Source: Bacillus velezensis (GTDB lineage Bacteria > Bacillota > Bacilli > Bacillales > Bacillaceae). Taken from it: a DNA stretch of 64,000 nt. The stretch spans positions 310,001-374,000 of the forward strand of contig NZ_LLZC01000018.1 in the NCBI RefSeq assembly GCF_001461825.1, in the 5' to 3' direction. Positions 9,169 through 16,940 of the stretch are shown one piece after another. Position numbers and translations under genes: made by a program. Position 1 is the first letter of the stretch, and each line of letters starts with the position of its first letter. The notes beneath the pieces were generated by a model that worked only from the letters and a program-made list of their open reading frames with translations, ran no database searches and had not been told where the DNA came from.

Positions 9169-9212
9169 AAAGCAGCCCGAGTGCAGGTAGATCATTTATC
9201 GTAACTGAAGTA

Positions 9213-9370
9213 AACGCCATCGCTTCCTGCGGCTGCGGTTCATCTTTTCGCACGGCCAAAAACGCCGGTACGCCGGAAGAGTGCTAAGGGTCAACCCGCC
9301 ATTCTTAGGATGAAAAAATAAGACGTCTTTCTTTTCGATGGCGCTTGCACCATTGTTAAGAAAGGCGTTT
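9213..9370 (+). repeat. 158-bp direct repeat, copy 2 (truncated yutM 3' end)
   Basis: Second copy of 8279-8436, offset by 934 bases. It includes the last 24 codons of yutM without its start, so it is a non-functional fragment, plus the terminator stem. Sequence beyond 9370 leads into the minus-strand SDR gene and is probably the ancestral downstream flank. Confidence 0.97.
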
Positions 9371-9381
9371 ATCTGTTTAAT

Positions 9382-9420
9382 AAAAGGAAAACCCGCTCAA
9401 CAGAAGCGGGTTTTCCTTTT
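9382..9420. terminator. bidirectional terminator before the SDR gene
   Basis: AAAAGGAAAACCCGCT and AGCGGGTTTTCCTTTT form a 16-pair stem around a seven-base loop, with A and T runs inside the arms. Confidence 0.9.
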
Positions 9421-9429
9421 TCAAAGATG

Positions 9430-10191
9430 TTATTCAATTGTATGTTTCATTGCATTGTACATATTTGCCGTATGTTCATCGGCTTTATCCCGTGACATGC
9501 GCAGCCGTTCCGCTGAAGAACCATATCCGATTTCTAGTTTGCCCTCTTTCAGTCCTTTAAAAATCCCATCAGCGAATTCATCCAGCGGTTCTCCTTGAGT
9601 ATGCAGCCCTGCTCCGCCTAAATCTGTATTCACCGCCGGAGGCGCAACTTCAATCACTTCTACAGATGAATCAGAAAGCTGATGTCTCAGACTCATTGTA
9701 AATGAATGAAGCGCCGCTTTCGTTGCTGAATAGATCGGTGCAATGGCAAGCGGTGTAAAAGCCAATCCCGAAGAGACGTTAATGACAGCCGCATCTTCTT
9801 TTCCGGCAAAAAACGGAGCGAACAGCATAGACAGGTGGAAGGGAGCTTCAATGTTCGTTGTGATTTCTTTATTGAAATAGTCCCAATTGTCCTTCGCATC
9901 CGCTTTCAGCACATGAAAACGTTGTTGAATCCCCGCGTTGTTTACTAACACATTCACTTCCGGATAATTTTCTTTCACCCAATCAAACAGTGATATACGT
10001 TCAGATGGAATGCTCAAATCACTGACATATGTAATAAGATCCGGGAATGTTTCCTTTGCTTTTTGAAGAGCGTGCTCACGCCGTCCGGTCACAATGACTT
10101 TATTTCCCGCTTTTAAAAACCGTTCTGCGAAAGCCAATCCTATTCCGGCATTTCCGCCTGTAATCAGTATTGTATTTCCCGTCAGTTTCAT
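9430..10191 (-). CDS. DltE-like short-chain dehydrogenase/reductase
   Basis: A 253-residue classical SDR. The cofactor loop is TGGNAGIG (about residues 12-19), NNAG is at about 87 and the catalytic Ser-Tyr-Lys is visible as VSSGLAF ... YSATK (Tyr about 154, Lys about 158). GRREHAL after the second strand suggests NADP preference. The sequence resembles B. subtilis DltE (COG3967), but it is not in a dlt operon here. Substrate unknown. It sits in the accessory stretch between yutM and the bacteriocin genes and is transcribed towards yutM. Confidence 0.85.
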   Translation of the reverse strand: MKLTGNTILITGGNAGIGLAFAERFLKAGNKVIVTGRREHALQKAKETFPDLITYVSDLSIPSERISLFDWVKENYPEVNVLVNNAGIQQRFHVLKADAKDNWDYFNKEITTNIEAPFHLSMLFAPFFAGKEDAAVINVSSGLAFTPLAIAPIYSATKAALHSFTMSLRHQLSDSSVEVIEVAPPAVNTDLGGAGLHTQGEPLDEFADGIFKGLKEGKLEIGYGSSAERLRMSRDKADEHTANMYNAMKHTIE

Positions 10192-10522
10192 ATTAACTCC
10201 TCTTTTCCGATTGTTTCATACTTCTTAGATAACATTTCAGCTCCCGCTTCTATCCTGCAGCTGCAATCCAATCAATATATTTTTTGGATGATCGGGAAAC
10301 CGCCAAAGTTATTCTTTCCTTGTCACAATATGATGATACGGCTTAAAGCACGGTTTAAGTCAACAAAAGAATCTTGTGATTCCGTTTCGGTTACTCACAT
10401 CAGACATAGGTCACGAAAGGTGAATGTGAAGTCTTGGAATTTTCTTGATGTGATAAAGCGTACCGTATCACATGGGTGAGAGGCAATTAAAAAACGTTTC
10501 TGATCAAAACAAAAGGACGGCG
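10192..10522. other. intergenic region between the SDR and the acetyltransferase pseudogene
   Basis: A 331-base divergent gap. I see no convincing gene: the short frames here have no ribosome site. The notable element is an inverted repeat, ATGTGATA (10448) and TATCACAT (10466) with a ten-base spacer, just ahead of the acetyltransferase start. It looks like a dimeric repressor or activator site. The end near 10192 must contain the SDR promoter on the minus strand, but no clean -35/-10 pair stands out. Confidence 0.5.
10448..10473. promoter_or_regulatory. inverted repeat, candidate operator
   Basis: Eight-base arms ATGTGATA and TATCACAT are separated by AAGCGTACCG. Position 50 bases before the acetyltransferase start suggests regulation of that gene. 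The binding protein is not identifiable from sequence. Confidence 0.4.
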
Positions 10523-11068
10523 ATGCATGTGCAGGAAGGAAACAGCGTTGATATCAGGCCGCTCAGCCTGAATGATGCAGAGCAGGAACTGGTTTTGCAG
10601 ACGGAAAACCGCATGTTCTTTGAACGGTTTGCCATGTCGAGACAAGAGGATTTTTATACGCTGGAAGGCCGGAAAAGACGAATTGAACAATCACTGAAGA
10701 ATGCGGAAAATGACACAGAATACAGCTTCGGCATTTTTCTTCAAGATCAGACCCTGATTGGCACGATCAGCCTTTTTCAGGTGGTTCGGGGTTCCCTCCA
10801 AAGCGCTTTTATCGGTTATTTTTTAGATGGCAAACATAACGGGAAAGGCTATGCGACGAAGGCTGTCAAGCTGGCAGTCGATTATGCATTCAATGAGCTG
10901 AAACTGCATCGGATATAAGCCGGAGTCATGCCGCACAATAAGTCGTCAATCCGGGTGCTCGAAAAAGCTGGTTTTCATAAAGAAGGCATTGCGAGAAAAA
11001 ATGTAAAAATAAATGGAAAATGGGAAGATCATCAGGTGCTGGCGATCATACATCCGGAGGATACATGA
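10523..11068 (+). pseudogene. GNAT acetyltransferase (YoaA/RimJ-like), broken by an in-frame stop
   Basis: The frame encodes a RimJ/RimL-type N-acetyltransferase of about 181 residues: DIRPLSLNDAE at the start, FGIFLQDQTLIGTISL in the middle, GYFLDGKHNGKGYATKAV (acetyl-CoA loop) near residue 105, and NKSSIRVLEKAGF near the end. A TAA at 10916-10918 interrupts it after LKLHRI; translation continues in the same frame as AGVMPHNKSS up to the TGA at 11066. Relatives read HRIEAGVMPHN, so a single GAA to TAA change explains the stop. The truncated product would lack the final helix and strand. AAAGGACGG before the ATG at 10523 supports that start, though an ATG at 10472 is possible. Confidence 0.85.
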
Positions 11069-11085
11069 CGATATCCTCCTTTTTT
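11056..11085 (+). terminator. terminator after the acetyltransferase pseudogene
   Basis: GGAGGATA and TATCCTCC pair around CATGACGA and are followed by TTTTTT. The stem overlaps the last codons of the pseudogene frame. Confidence 0.75.
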
Positions 11086-11326
11086 ATATCCTTCGTCTCT
11101 TTCGACAGGTTCTTCCTAAAACTTCAAATCAATTGTCTAAATCATACTATTTGCAAATTCAAAAAAAAATAAAGGGTATATAGAACTGAAAACTCTGAAA
11201 GATGTGCTCATTGTCAACACGTCCTAAAGTCATATTTTTCGAAAGGATATTGATTTTTTGATAGGATTAAACTAAATTGTAAAAGTATAGAATAGTTAAT
11301 TTATTTTGTAAGAAAAGGATGATAAT

Positions 11327-11899
11327 ATGATAGGTCAATTGAGCAATAAAAAAATATTTTTAAGTTCTTTTTTCATCATTTTGATCTGTTCATTACTCTT
11401 CCAATTCAGTATTTCAGATAAAGTTCTGCAGTCGTATTATTCTTCCGTCGGAGAAAGTACCTACGATATCGGGGAGAAAAGTGTTCGTACGATTGTCATG
11501 TTTCTGCAAGGGTTTATGATCTTCACAACTTTTGTGGAAATTCTGATAGGCGGATTTCTGTTATTCGTTGCCGCTTTTATTCTCGGTACAAAAAAACCGA
11601 AAAAAATATATTTGCTTCTATATACACTGACTTCTTTAATCTCGGCATTTAAAATGTTGATTCTTTCAGTTGTTAACTACTTAACGGCTGATTCCTCGCT
11701 TATATATTCTGCCGGCGGCACCAGCTTGAGTCTGCAGCTGCTGGACCCATTTCTGCTCATATCAATCGCGGCTCTTTATGCTGCCGCAGGAAAACTGACC
11801 GATCTCAGTAAAGGCAAGAGAATCATTTTGACTGGATGTTTTGTTTTACTAAAACTCTTTACTATTTTCTTAAACTATTTTATGGCGGATAAAATTTAG
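11327..11899 (+). CDS. acnB: amylocyclicin cluster membrane protein AcnB
   Basis: A 190-residue integral membrane protein with about four hydrophobic segments (about residues 10-28, 62-88, 98-122 and 138-185). It is the first gene of the cluster, directly upstream of the bacteriocin precursor, matching acnB of B. velezensis. In circular bacteriocin clusters such proteins are thought to help maturation, export or immunity; the exact role is not established. AAAAGGATG precedes the ATG. The 240-base AT-rich region upstream must hold the cluster promoter, but I do not see a clean -35/-10 pair. Confidence 0.85.
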   Translation: MIGQLSNKKIFLSSFFIILICSLLFQFSISDKVLQSYYSSVGESTYDIGEKSVRTIVMFLQGFMIFTTFVEILIGGFLLFVAAFILGTKKPKKIYLLLYTLTSLISAFKMLILSVVNYLTADSSLIYSAGGTSLSLQLLDPFLLISIAALYAAAGKLTDLSKGKRIILTGCFVLLKLFTIFLNYFMADKI

Positions 11900-11963
11900 C
11901 TCGGGAGAGAGTCAATTAAGCTGAATTTTATTATAAATTAAAAAAACAGAGTAGGGAGATGTT

Positions 11964-12302
11964 ATGATGAACTTAGTAAAATCTAATAAAAAGTCTTTCA
12001 TTTTGTTTGGCGCGGCTCTTGCTGCAGCAACATTGGTTTATGCACTATTATTAACGGGAACTGAATTAAACGTGGCGGCGGCTCATGCATTCTCAGCCAA
12101 TGCTGAATTAGCTTCTACTCTCGGCATCTCTACAGCAGCAGCTAAAAAAGCAATTGATATTATTGATGCAGCATCAACAATTGCTTCTATCATTTCTCTT
12201 ATCGGTATCGTTACAGGCGCAGGCGCGATTTCTTATGCAATCGTTGCAACAGCAAAAACAATGATTAAGAAATACGGCAAAAAATACGCAGCTGCTTGGT
12301 AA
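11964..12302 (+). CDS. acnA: amylocyclicin circular bacteriocin precursor
   Basis: A 112-residue precursor recognised as amylocyclicin of B. velezensis. A 48-residue leader with a hydrophobic helix (residues 11-31) ends in SANAE. The 64-residue mature core starts LASTLGIS and ends KKYAAAW. Leader removal and head-to-tail joining of Leu49 to Trp112 gives the circular product. The core is alanine- and isoleucine-rich with a cationic KKYGKKY patch, typical of the saposin-like circularin family that permeabilises Gram-positive membranes. GGGAG eight bases upstream of 11964 fixes the start. Confidence 0.95.
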   Translation: MMNLVKSNKKSFILFGAALAAATLVYALLLTGTELNVAAAHAFSANAELASTLGISTAAAKKAIDIIDAASTIASIISLIGIVTGAGAISYAIVATAKTMIKKYGKKYAAAW

Positions 12303-12321
12303 AATCGATCAATAAATAATT

Positions 12322-12350
12322 GCTCTTTTTGTACAAGCTGCAAAAAGAGC
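12322..12350 (+). terminator. hairpin after acnA, possible partial terminator or mRNA-stabilising stem
   Basis: GCTCTTTTTG and CAAAAAGAGC are perfect ten-base arms with a nine-base loop. CTCTCTCCC follows instead of a T-run, so read-through into acnC is expected. Such stems often make the precursor transcript more abundant than the export genes. Confidence 0.6.
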
Positions 12351-12384
12351 CTCTCTCCCAAATACATATGCAAGGATTGAAAGT

Positions 12385-14040
12385 ATGATAGTCAAACAAA
12401 TTGCGGCTCTTATCAAATATAATACCCTGTCATCGTTTCGAAAAAGAAAGGAAGATTGGGGCATTCCTCAACTCAACAGCAAACTGCTGTCTGCCATTAT
12501 TATTTCTCTGTTATGTTTATATCTCGTTTTCCTGGGATGCGGTGTTGTATTCGGGACAAAACTGATTCAGCTGCCCCTCAGCGCATGGGGGCAATTTGTT
12601 TTAATCGCCGTTTCACTTGAGCAGCTTTTTTGGGCTGCCGGCTTCTTTAAAGAACATCACAATGCCTTTCTGCTGGATACGCGTAAGGTCATTCATCAAT
12701 TAAAAAAGGTGCGTTTTTTACAGCTGTTTTCTGTTTTTGCCGGCCAGGCGATCAAAAAAACCATTTTCGTATGGTATCTTTTTGTTTTTCCGGTCTTTTT
12801 GTTTTTATCAAGCGCAGGCATGACCGGGTCTGCGGCGATCATCGTATTTTTCTTGGGCTTCGTTTATTTTCTTCTCAATTTATTTTTATCTATGCTGTTT
12901 TCTTATGTTGTTTATCTTCTTACAAATATGTGGAGCAAATTGTTTTACTTGAAAATCATGAAAGGCATTTTATTCAGCGTCAGCCTGCTGGTTCCGCTTG
13001 CAGTCGGGTATGCCGTTTATCTTCTCGTGTTTGGGGAGTATACCGCAAAGGATCTTTCAAGCTTTACGGAGTCACCGGCTTTCCGGAACATCCTCATGAA
13101 TACGCCGTATGTATGGTTAGCATTCCGCTCACATTCCGTGCTCGTTTTCGCTGCGGTGTTTGCGGCCGCCGTCCTTTTAACGGCGGGAATGTTTAAACTG
13201 TGGTCGGCCACCCTGAAGAAAATGGACCTTATTCCTTATATGTTTTTGACAAACGCAGATTTTGCGCCAAAGCTGAAATTATATAGAAATAACAAAATAT
13301 TTCATGCCGTTTTTCAAAAGGACCTCCTGTTCTTATCGAGAATTGACGGGTTTTTTATCAGGAACTTCGGCAGTATGCTGTATTTGTTCATGCTGTTTTT
13401 AGGTTTTTGTATTCCGCTTTTATCGCATCACTTTATCGGGTATTCGGCAGCCGCCATCGTGTCTGCGGCGGTTATCATTGCGAACTTTTCGTATCAGCTC
13501 GTCGGAGATGCGCTCAAAACAGTATTATCAGTGGACGGGGAAATAAAAAATCAGCATTTGTTTCACCGGAATATCAAACATGCGTGGCAGCTGGTGTTTC
13601 CGAAAGTATGTATTTATAATCTCGCCGCTCTTATCTATTCGTTCATCATCACCATTTTGATTACGGTGTTTTTTCCGTCTTCTGCGGCGCTGACGATTTA
13701 CTTGTTTATTGTGTTTTTATGTTCGGGTTTTTTATACAGTCTTGTCCAGATTTCAAGCACCGCCCTGTATCCTAAGAAAAACTGGGAGCATCTGTACGAA
13801 ATTGGAGAAGCGGGGAAAGCAAAGACGTATAACAACTTATACAGTTCTTTCATTTTCATTGTGTCGCTTCAAATCGCTGCGATCACATCGTATTTTATCT
13901 ATAAAAAGCCGGAACTTGAAACGATGCTTATTCATTCTGCATCAGGTATTTTTGTCCTGTTCACACTATTAAACTATGGAGTCATGTTTCTGTTTCTTCG
14001 CAGAATCAATATGGCGGAAAGGTTTGCGAACAATGATTAA
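12385..14040 (+). CDS. acnC: amylocyclicin cluster large membrane protein AcnC
   Basis: A 551-residue protein with ten or more hydrophobic segments spread over its length and few polar loops. In amylocyclicin-type clusters this is the large membrane component paired with the ATPase AcnD, presumably an ABC-type permease for export or self-protection. That pairing is inferred from adjacency: the acnC end and acnD start overlap by eight bases. I see no soluble catalytic domain. The start ATG at 12385 has AAGGATTG upstream. Confidence 0.82.
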   Translation: MIVKQIAALIKYNTLSSFRKRKEDWGIPQLNSKLLSAIIISLLCLYLVFLGCGVVFGTKLIQLPLSAWGQFVLIAVSLEQLFWAAGFFKEHHNAFLLDTRKVIHQLKKVRFLQLFSVFAGQAIKKTIFVWYLFVFPVFLFLSSAGMTGSAAIIVFFLGFVYFLLNLFLSMLFSYVVYLLTNMWSKLFYLKIMKGILFSVSLLVPLAVGYAVYLLVFGEYTAKDLSSFTESPAFRNILMNTPYVWLAFRSHSVLVFAAVFAAAVLLTAGMFKLWSATLKKMDLIPYMFLTNADFAPKLKLYRNNKIFHAVFQKDLLFLSRIDGFFIRNFGSMLYLFMLFLGFCIPLLSHHFIGYSAAAIVSAAVIIANFSYQLVGDALKTVLSVDGEIKNQHLFHRNIKHAWQLVFPKVCIYNLAALIYSFIITILITVFFPSSAALTIYLFIVFLCSGFLYSLVQISSTALYPKKNWEHLYEIGEAGKAKTYNNLYSSFIFIVSLQIAAITSYFIYKKPELETMLIHSASGIFVLFTLLNYGVMFLFLRRINMAERFANND

Positions 14041-14737
14041 ATTAGTGAATATACAAAAAAACTATAGTGAAAAACAGGTGTTGAAAGATATTTCGTTTGA
14101 GGTGAAAAAAGGCTCAATTTATGCTTTGCTGGGGACTAATGGAGTCGGGAAAACAACGACTTTGAAAATCATTTCGGGCCTGCTTAAACCGACTTCAGGC
14201 CGCGTCATGATTGACGGCAAGGAACTGGATTCAGAAGAGGGGGGGCAACTATCGGCTGATATCGGTTTTGTGCCCGACCATGCTTTTTTATATGATTACT
14301 TAACGGGAGTCGAATACTTGCGTTTTACAGCGGAGATGTTTCAAGTGCCGTCTCAGCGGACAAATGATTATATAAAGAATATGTTAGAGACGCTGAAGCT
14401 TGCTCAAGACGGAAATCAGCTGATTAAAACATATTCACACGGAATGAAACAAAAATTATCAATTGCGGCCGCGCTCATTCATCAGCCAAAGATATTAATT
14501 CTTGACGAGCCGCTGACGGGCATTGATTTAATCAGCGGTAAAACGATACGGACGTTATTAAAGGAGTACGTCAAGCAGGGAAATACGGTCCTGTTATCGA
14601 CTCACCTGCTGGAGCTGGCACATTCGCTGTGCGATACGATCGGTATTATACATGAGGGCGTTTTTGCGGCGGAGTATCAGTCATCCGAGCATTCATTAGA
14701 AGAGATTGAAGAATTGGCTGAGAGTATCTATACATGA
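14033..14737 (+). CDS. acnD: amylocyclicin cluster ABC transporter ATP-binding protein AcnD
   Basis: A 234-residue ABC ATPase. Walker A is GTNGVGKTT (about residues 34-42), the signature is the degenerate YSHGMKQK (about 131), Walker B is ILILDEP (about 151-157) and the H-loop is STHLLE. It lacks membrane segments and should pair with AcnC and perhaps AcnE. I chose the ATG at 14033 rather than the upstream in-frame ATG at 13976, because the protein then begins with the usual first beta-strand MIKLVNIQK and GGAAAGG lies upstream. It overlaps acnC by eight bases. Confidence 0.9.
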   Translation: MIKLVNIQKNYSEKQVLKDISFEVKKGSIYALLGTNGVGKTTTLKIISGLLKPTSGRVMIDGKELDSEEGGQLSADIGFVPDHAFLYDYLTGVEYLRFTAEMFQVPSQRTNDYIKNMLETLKLAQDGNQLIKTYSHGMKQKLSIAAALIHQPKILILDEPLTGIDLISGKTIRTLLKEYVKQGNTVLLSTHLLELAHSLCDTIGIIHEGVFAAEYQSSEHSLEEIEELAESIYT

Positions 14738-15261
14738 TGAACCGCCTGTTGCCGGCAATCAGGACGTCTGTCATTCCGTTAACCGCGTCATTGCTGTTTT
14801 TTTCAGGGGGTGTGATCGCTGCGTTTTTTTCCGATCACTTTGTTTCATCAGCGTCTTACAACGGCTCGTCAGGCGCGGTTGAACTGCTGAAAAATAATGC
14901 AATCGCTTGTCTGTTTTTAGCCGCGGGTTTTTTTACCTTTGGGTTGACCTCAATCTTTTATTTATTCACCAATGGGTTTATTTTAAGCGGCTCTATTATA
15001 GAAAATCTGCATAGCGGGGTTCCTTTTTATCAGATTTTTTTACTGCTAATTCCTCATGGTATATTTGAAGTTCCTGCGTTATTATTAAGTGGCGCCATTG
15101 GTTTTAAGGGCGTTGAATTGGTCATCAGGCTGTGTTTTTCTAAGGAAAAAAAGATAATCGCTTCAATGTTCAGGCATATTGGAATATTGGTGCTGCTTAT
15201 TATTTGTCTGCTGATCGCCGCTGCCATTATTGAAGCTTACATCACACCAATTTTTAAGTAA
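14734..15261 (+). CDS. acnE: amylocyclicin cluster SpoIIM/DUF95-like membrane protein AcnE
   Basis: A 175-residue membrane protein with four or five hydrophobic segments. It contains IPHGIFEVPALLLSG, the signature of the SpoIIM/DUF95 family. DUF95 proteins occur in most circular bacteriocin clusters and are implicated in production or immunity. The start overlaps the acnD stop by four bases (ATGATG). Alternative names would be those used for the same protein in uberolysin-type clusters. Confidence 0.85.
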   Translation: MMNRLLPAIRTSVIPLTASLLFFSGGVIAAFFSDHFVSSASYNGSSGAVELLKNNAIACLFLAAGFFTFGLTSIFYLFTNGFILSGSIIENLHSGVPFYQIFLLLIPHGIFEVPALLLSGAIGFKGVELVIRLCFSKEKKIIASMFRHIGILVLLIICLLIAAAIIEAYITPIFK

Positions 15262-15277
15262 AAGGGGCAGAAATCAT

Positions 15278-15499
15278 ATGAGAAGTAAATTATCATTAAT
15301 CGGTGTGCCGATTGTTATGATTATCGGTTATATCATTTCTTTATCCTTTGAGTGGCTGTTTCCTGTTCTTACTTTTGGGGTGGCAGGACTATATCTCTTT
15401 ATATTTGCTCCGGTGCAAAATAAATTCATTCGTTACATCTTTTTGTTTATTTTTGTGATTAATCTGTTAGCCAGTGCGGCTCTTTATCTCGGTATTTAA
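15278..15499 (+). CDS. acnF: amylocyclicin cluster small hydrophobic protein AcnF (probable immunity)
   Basis: A 73-residue, strongly hydrophobic protein with two or three helices covering nearly its entire length (PIVMIIGYIISL, VLTFGVAGLYLFIF, YIFLFIFVINLL). Small cationic hydrophobic proteins at the end of circular bacteriocin operons commonly provide immunity; that role is inferred here. AAAAGGGG nine bases before the ATG at 15278 supports this start over an in-frame ATG at 15230 within acnE. A strong terminator follows, closing the operon. Confidence 0.85.
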   Translation: MRSKLSLIGVPIVMIIGYIISLSFEWLFPVLTFGVAGLYLFIFAPVQNKFIRYIFLFIFVINLLASAALYLGI

Positions 15500-15500
15500 T

Positions 15501-15537
15501 AAAAAAATGACATTCATATTGAATGTCATTTTTTTTA
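15501..15537 (+). terminator. terminator of the amylocyclicin operon
   Basis: AATGACATTCA and TGAATGTCATT form an 11-pair stem with a three-base loop, followed by eight or more T. Confidence 0.9.
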
Positions 15538-15560
15538 TCTTCGAGCGGCTCTGCTGCGTG

Positions 15561-16541
15561 TTAAAATCTGTCGCCGTTGAAAATAGAGTTTTTTACGATC
15601 ACGTAGTCGACATTGCGGATGGCTTCGAGTGTATTGCCGCCGGCGTAAGAGATGGAAGATTGCAGATCCTGCTCCATTTCAACCAGCGTGTCCTGTAAAG
15701 ACCCTTTATGTTCGACATGCATTTTTTTGCCTTCGACGTTTTTCTTTTCGCCTTTTTGAAATTCGGAAGCGGAGCCGAAATATTCTTTGTACAGCTTTCC
15801 ATCGATTTCGATCGTTTGTCCCGGTGATTCTTCGTGGCCGGCGAATAATGATCCGATCATGACCATGGATGCGCCGAATCGGATGGATTTCGCGATATCG
15901 CCGTGCGTGCGGATGCCGCCGTCAGCAATGATCGGTTTGCTCGCCGCTTTTGCGCACCAGCGAAGCGCGGCTAATTGCCACCCGCCGGTTCCGAAGCCGG
16001 TTTTAATTTTGGTGATGCAGACTTTCCCGGGGCCGATTCCCACTTTTGTCGCGTCGGCGCCCGCGCGTTCCAGCTCCCTTACGGCTTCAGGCGTCCCGAC
16101 ATTCCCTGCGATGACAAAGCTTTCCGGGACATGTTCTTTAATAAATTGAATCATGCTGATCACGGCATTGGAATGGCCGTGCGCGATATCAATGGTAATA
16201 TAATCCGGCACAAGCTCCTGTGCTTTCAGCTCCCGGATGAATTCATAATCATTTTCCTTCACGCCGACACTGATGGAAGAAATCAGTCCGCGCGCTTTCA
16301 TATCCCGGACAAAAGCCAGGCGTTTTTCCGGCTCGAAGCGGTGCATGATATAAAAATACCCGTTTTCCGCGAGCCAGGCCGCGATGTTTTCATCTATAAT
16401 CGTCTGCATGTTGGCCGGCACGACCGGAAGTTTAAACGTGTGCCCGCCCAACGTAACTGATGTATCACATTCAGATCGGCTTTCAACAATGCATTTTGCA
16501 GGAATCAGCTGAATATCTTCGTAATCAAATACATTTTCCAT
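15561..16541 (-). CDS. guaC: GMP reductase
   Basis: A 326-residue IMPDH/GMPR-family TIM barrel that reduces GMP to IMP with NADPH, linking guanine and adenine nucleotide pools. The catalytic loop GPGKVCITK with the active-site Cys is at about residue 174, and [10 protein letters not shown] follows at about 205. GYFYIMHRF near the N-terminus is also characteristic. The ATG at 16541 with AGGGG eight bases upstream is chosen over the in-frame GTG at 16550. It is convergent with the acn operon and is the first core gene after the accessory island. Confidence 0.96.
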   Translation of the reverse strand: MENVFDYEDIQLIPAKCIVESRSECDTSVTLGGHTFKLPVVPANMQTIIDENIAAWLAENGYFYIMHRFEPEKRLAFVRDMKARGLISSISVGVKENDYEFIRELKAQELVPDYITIDIAHGHSNAVISMIQFIKEHVPESFVIAGNVGTPEAVRELERAGADATKVGIGPGKVCITKIKTGFGTGGWQLAALRWCAKAASKPIIADGGIRTHGDIAKSIRFGASMVMIGSLFAGHEESPGQTIEIDGKLYKEYFGSASEFQKGEKKNVEGKKMHVEHKGSLQDTLVEMEQDLQSSISYAGGNTLEAIRNVDYVIVKNSIFNGDRF

Positions 16542-16602
16542 ATATAACACCCCTAAAAGCGAATAATAGAATTAAATAAAATTAAAATGTTCGTCTTTTT
16601 AT

Positions 16603-16631
16603 AATGTACTTTGTTTTGTCAGGAATGTCAA
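16603..16631 (-). promoter_or_regulatory. sigma-A promoter candidate for guaC
   Basis: On the minus strand TTGACA (16631-16626) and TACATT (16608-16603) are 17 bases apart, 62 bases ahead of the guaC start. Confidence 0.55.
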
Positions 16632-16758
16632 ATGATTTCATGCCGCCTCATCTGCGGTCAGCTTGTCATCCATTTGCAGTTTGGTTATCATAGTAGTATT
16701 GGGTGTTGTAAGACATTTGTTACGATAGATAGATTTGCAGAAGAAGGGAGGGGCCGGT

Positions 16759-16902
16759 GTGGAACAAAAACAGCCCGGGCACAGCCCGAAAGCCCAGAAA
16801 ATTCAGGACCGGATTATTTTAGGCACGATTTGGGTCGTGTCGGCGCTTGTCATTGCGCTTGTTGTCGGAACCGTCATGAATTATATTTGGATGTTTAAAT
16901 AA
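16759..16902 (+). CDS. yuzG: small single-helix membrane protein YuzG
   Basis: A 47-residue protein with a polar N-terminus (QPGHSPKAQKIQDR) and one transmembrane helix (about residues 20-42), ending in NYIWMFK. It is recognised as YuzG of B. subtilis, at the same place between guaC and yumC. The start is GTG at 16759 behind GGGAGGGG. Function unknown; the topology suggests a small membrane-tethered accessory protein. Confidence 0.85.
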   Translation: MEQKQPGHSPKAQKIQDRIILGTIWVVSALVIALVVGTVMNYIWMFK

Positions 16903-16940
16903 AAAAGAGTCTGTGCCGGTATGACACAGACTCTTTTTTA
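16903..16940. terminator. bidirectional terminator between yuzG and yumC
   Basis: AAAAGAGTCTGTG and CACAGACTCTTTT form a 13-pair stem with a nine-base loop. Confidence 0.9.

Larger units (their letters stand above)
8437..9212. mobile_element. 776-bp insertion between the two 158-bp repeats (possible mobile remnant)
   Basis: This unique DNA separates the two repeat copies. It is richer in A+T than the flanking core genes and uses codons such as CTA and ATA more freely. It carries one credible gene (8803-9168, two-helix membrane protein), one doubtful 50-codon frame (8442-8594) and a promoter. No integrase, transposase or terminal inverted repeat is visible. The layout, where the host gene end is duplicated and so preserved, resembles integration at the 3' end of a gene, or a single-crossover or tandem duplication event. 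Calling it mobile is inference. Confidence 0.5.

Noticed and set aside
8437..9212. Insertion sequence or transposon
   Set aside because: No transposase, no terminal inverted repeats and no short target duplication; the flanking repeats are 158 bases of host gene, unlike an IS target site.
10288..10479. A 63-codon open frame upstream of the acetyltransferase
   Set aside because: No ribosome site, no recognisable protein, atypical composition; it crosses the inverted repeat that looks regulatory.
16611..16898. A 95-codon frame overlapping yuzG
   Set aside because: yuzG in another frame has a strong ribosome site and a recognisable membrane protein; this frame has neither.
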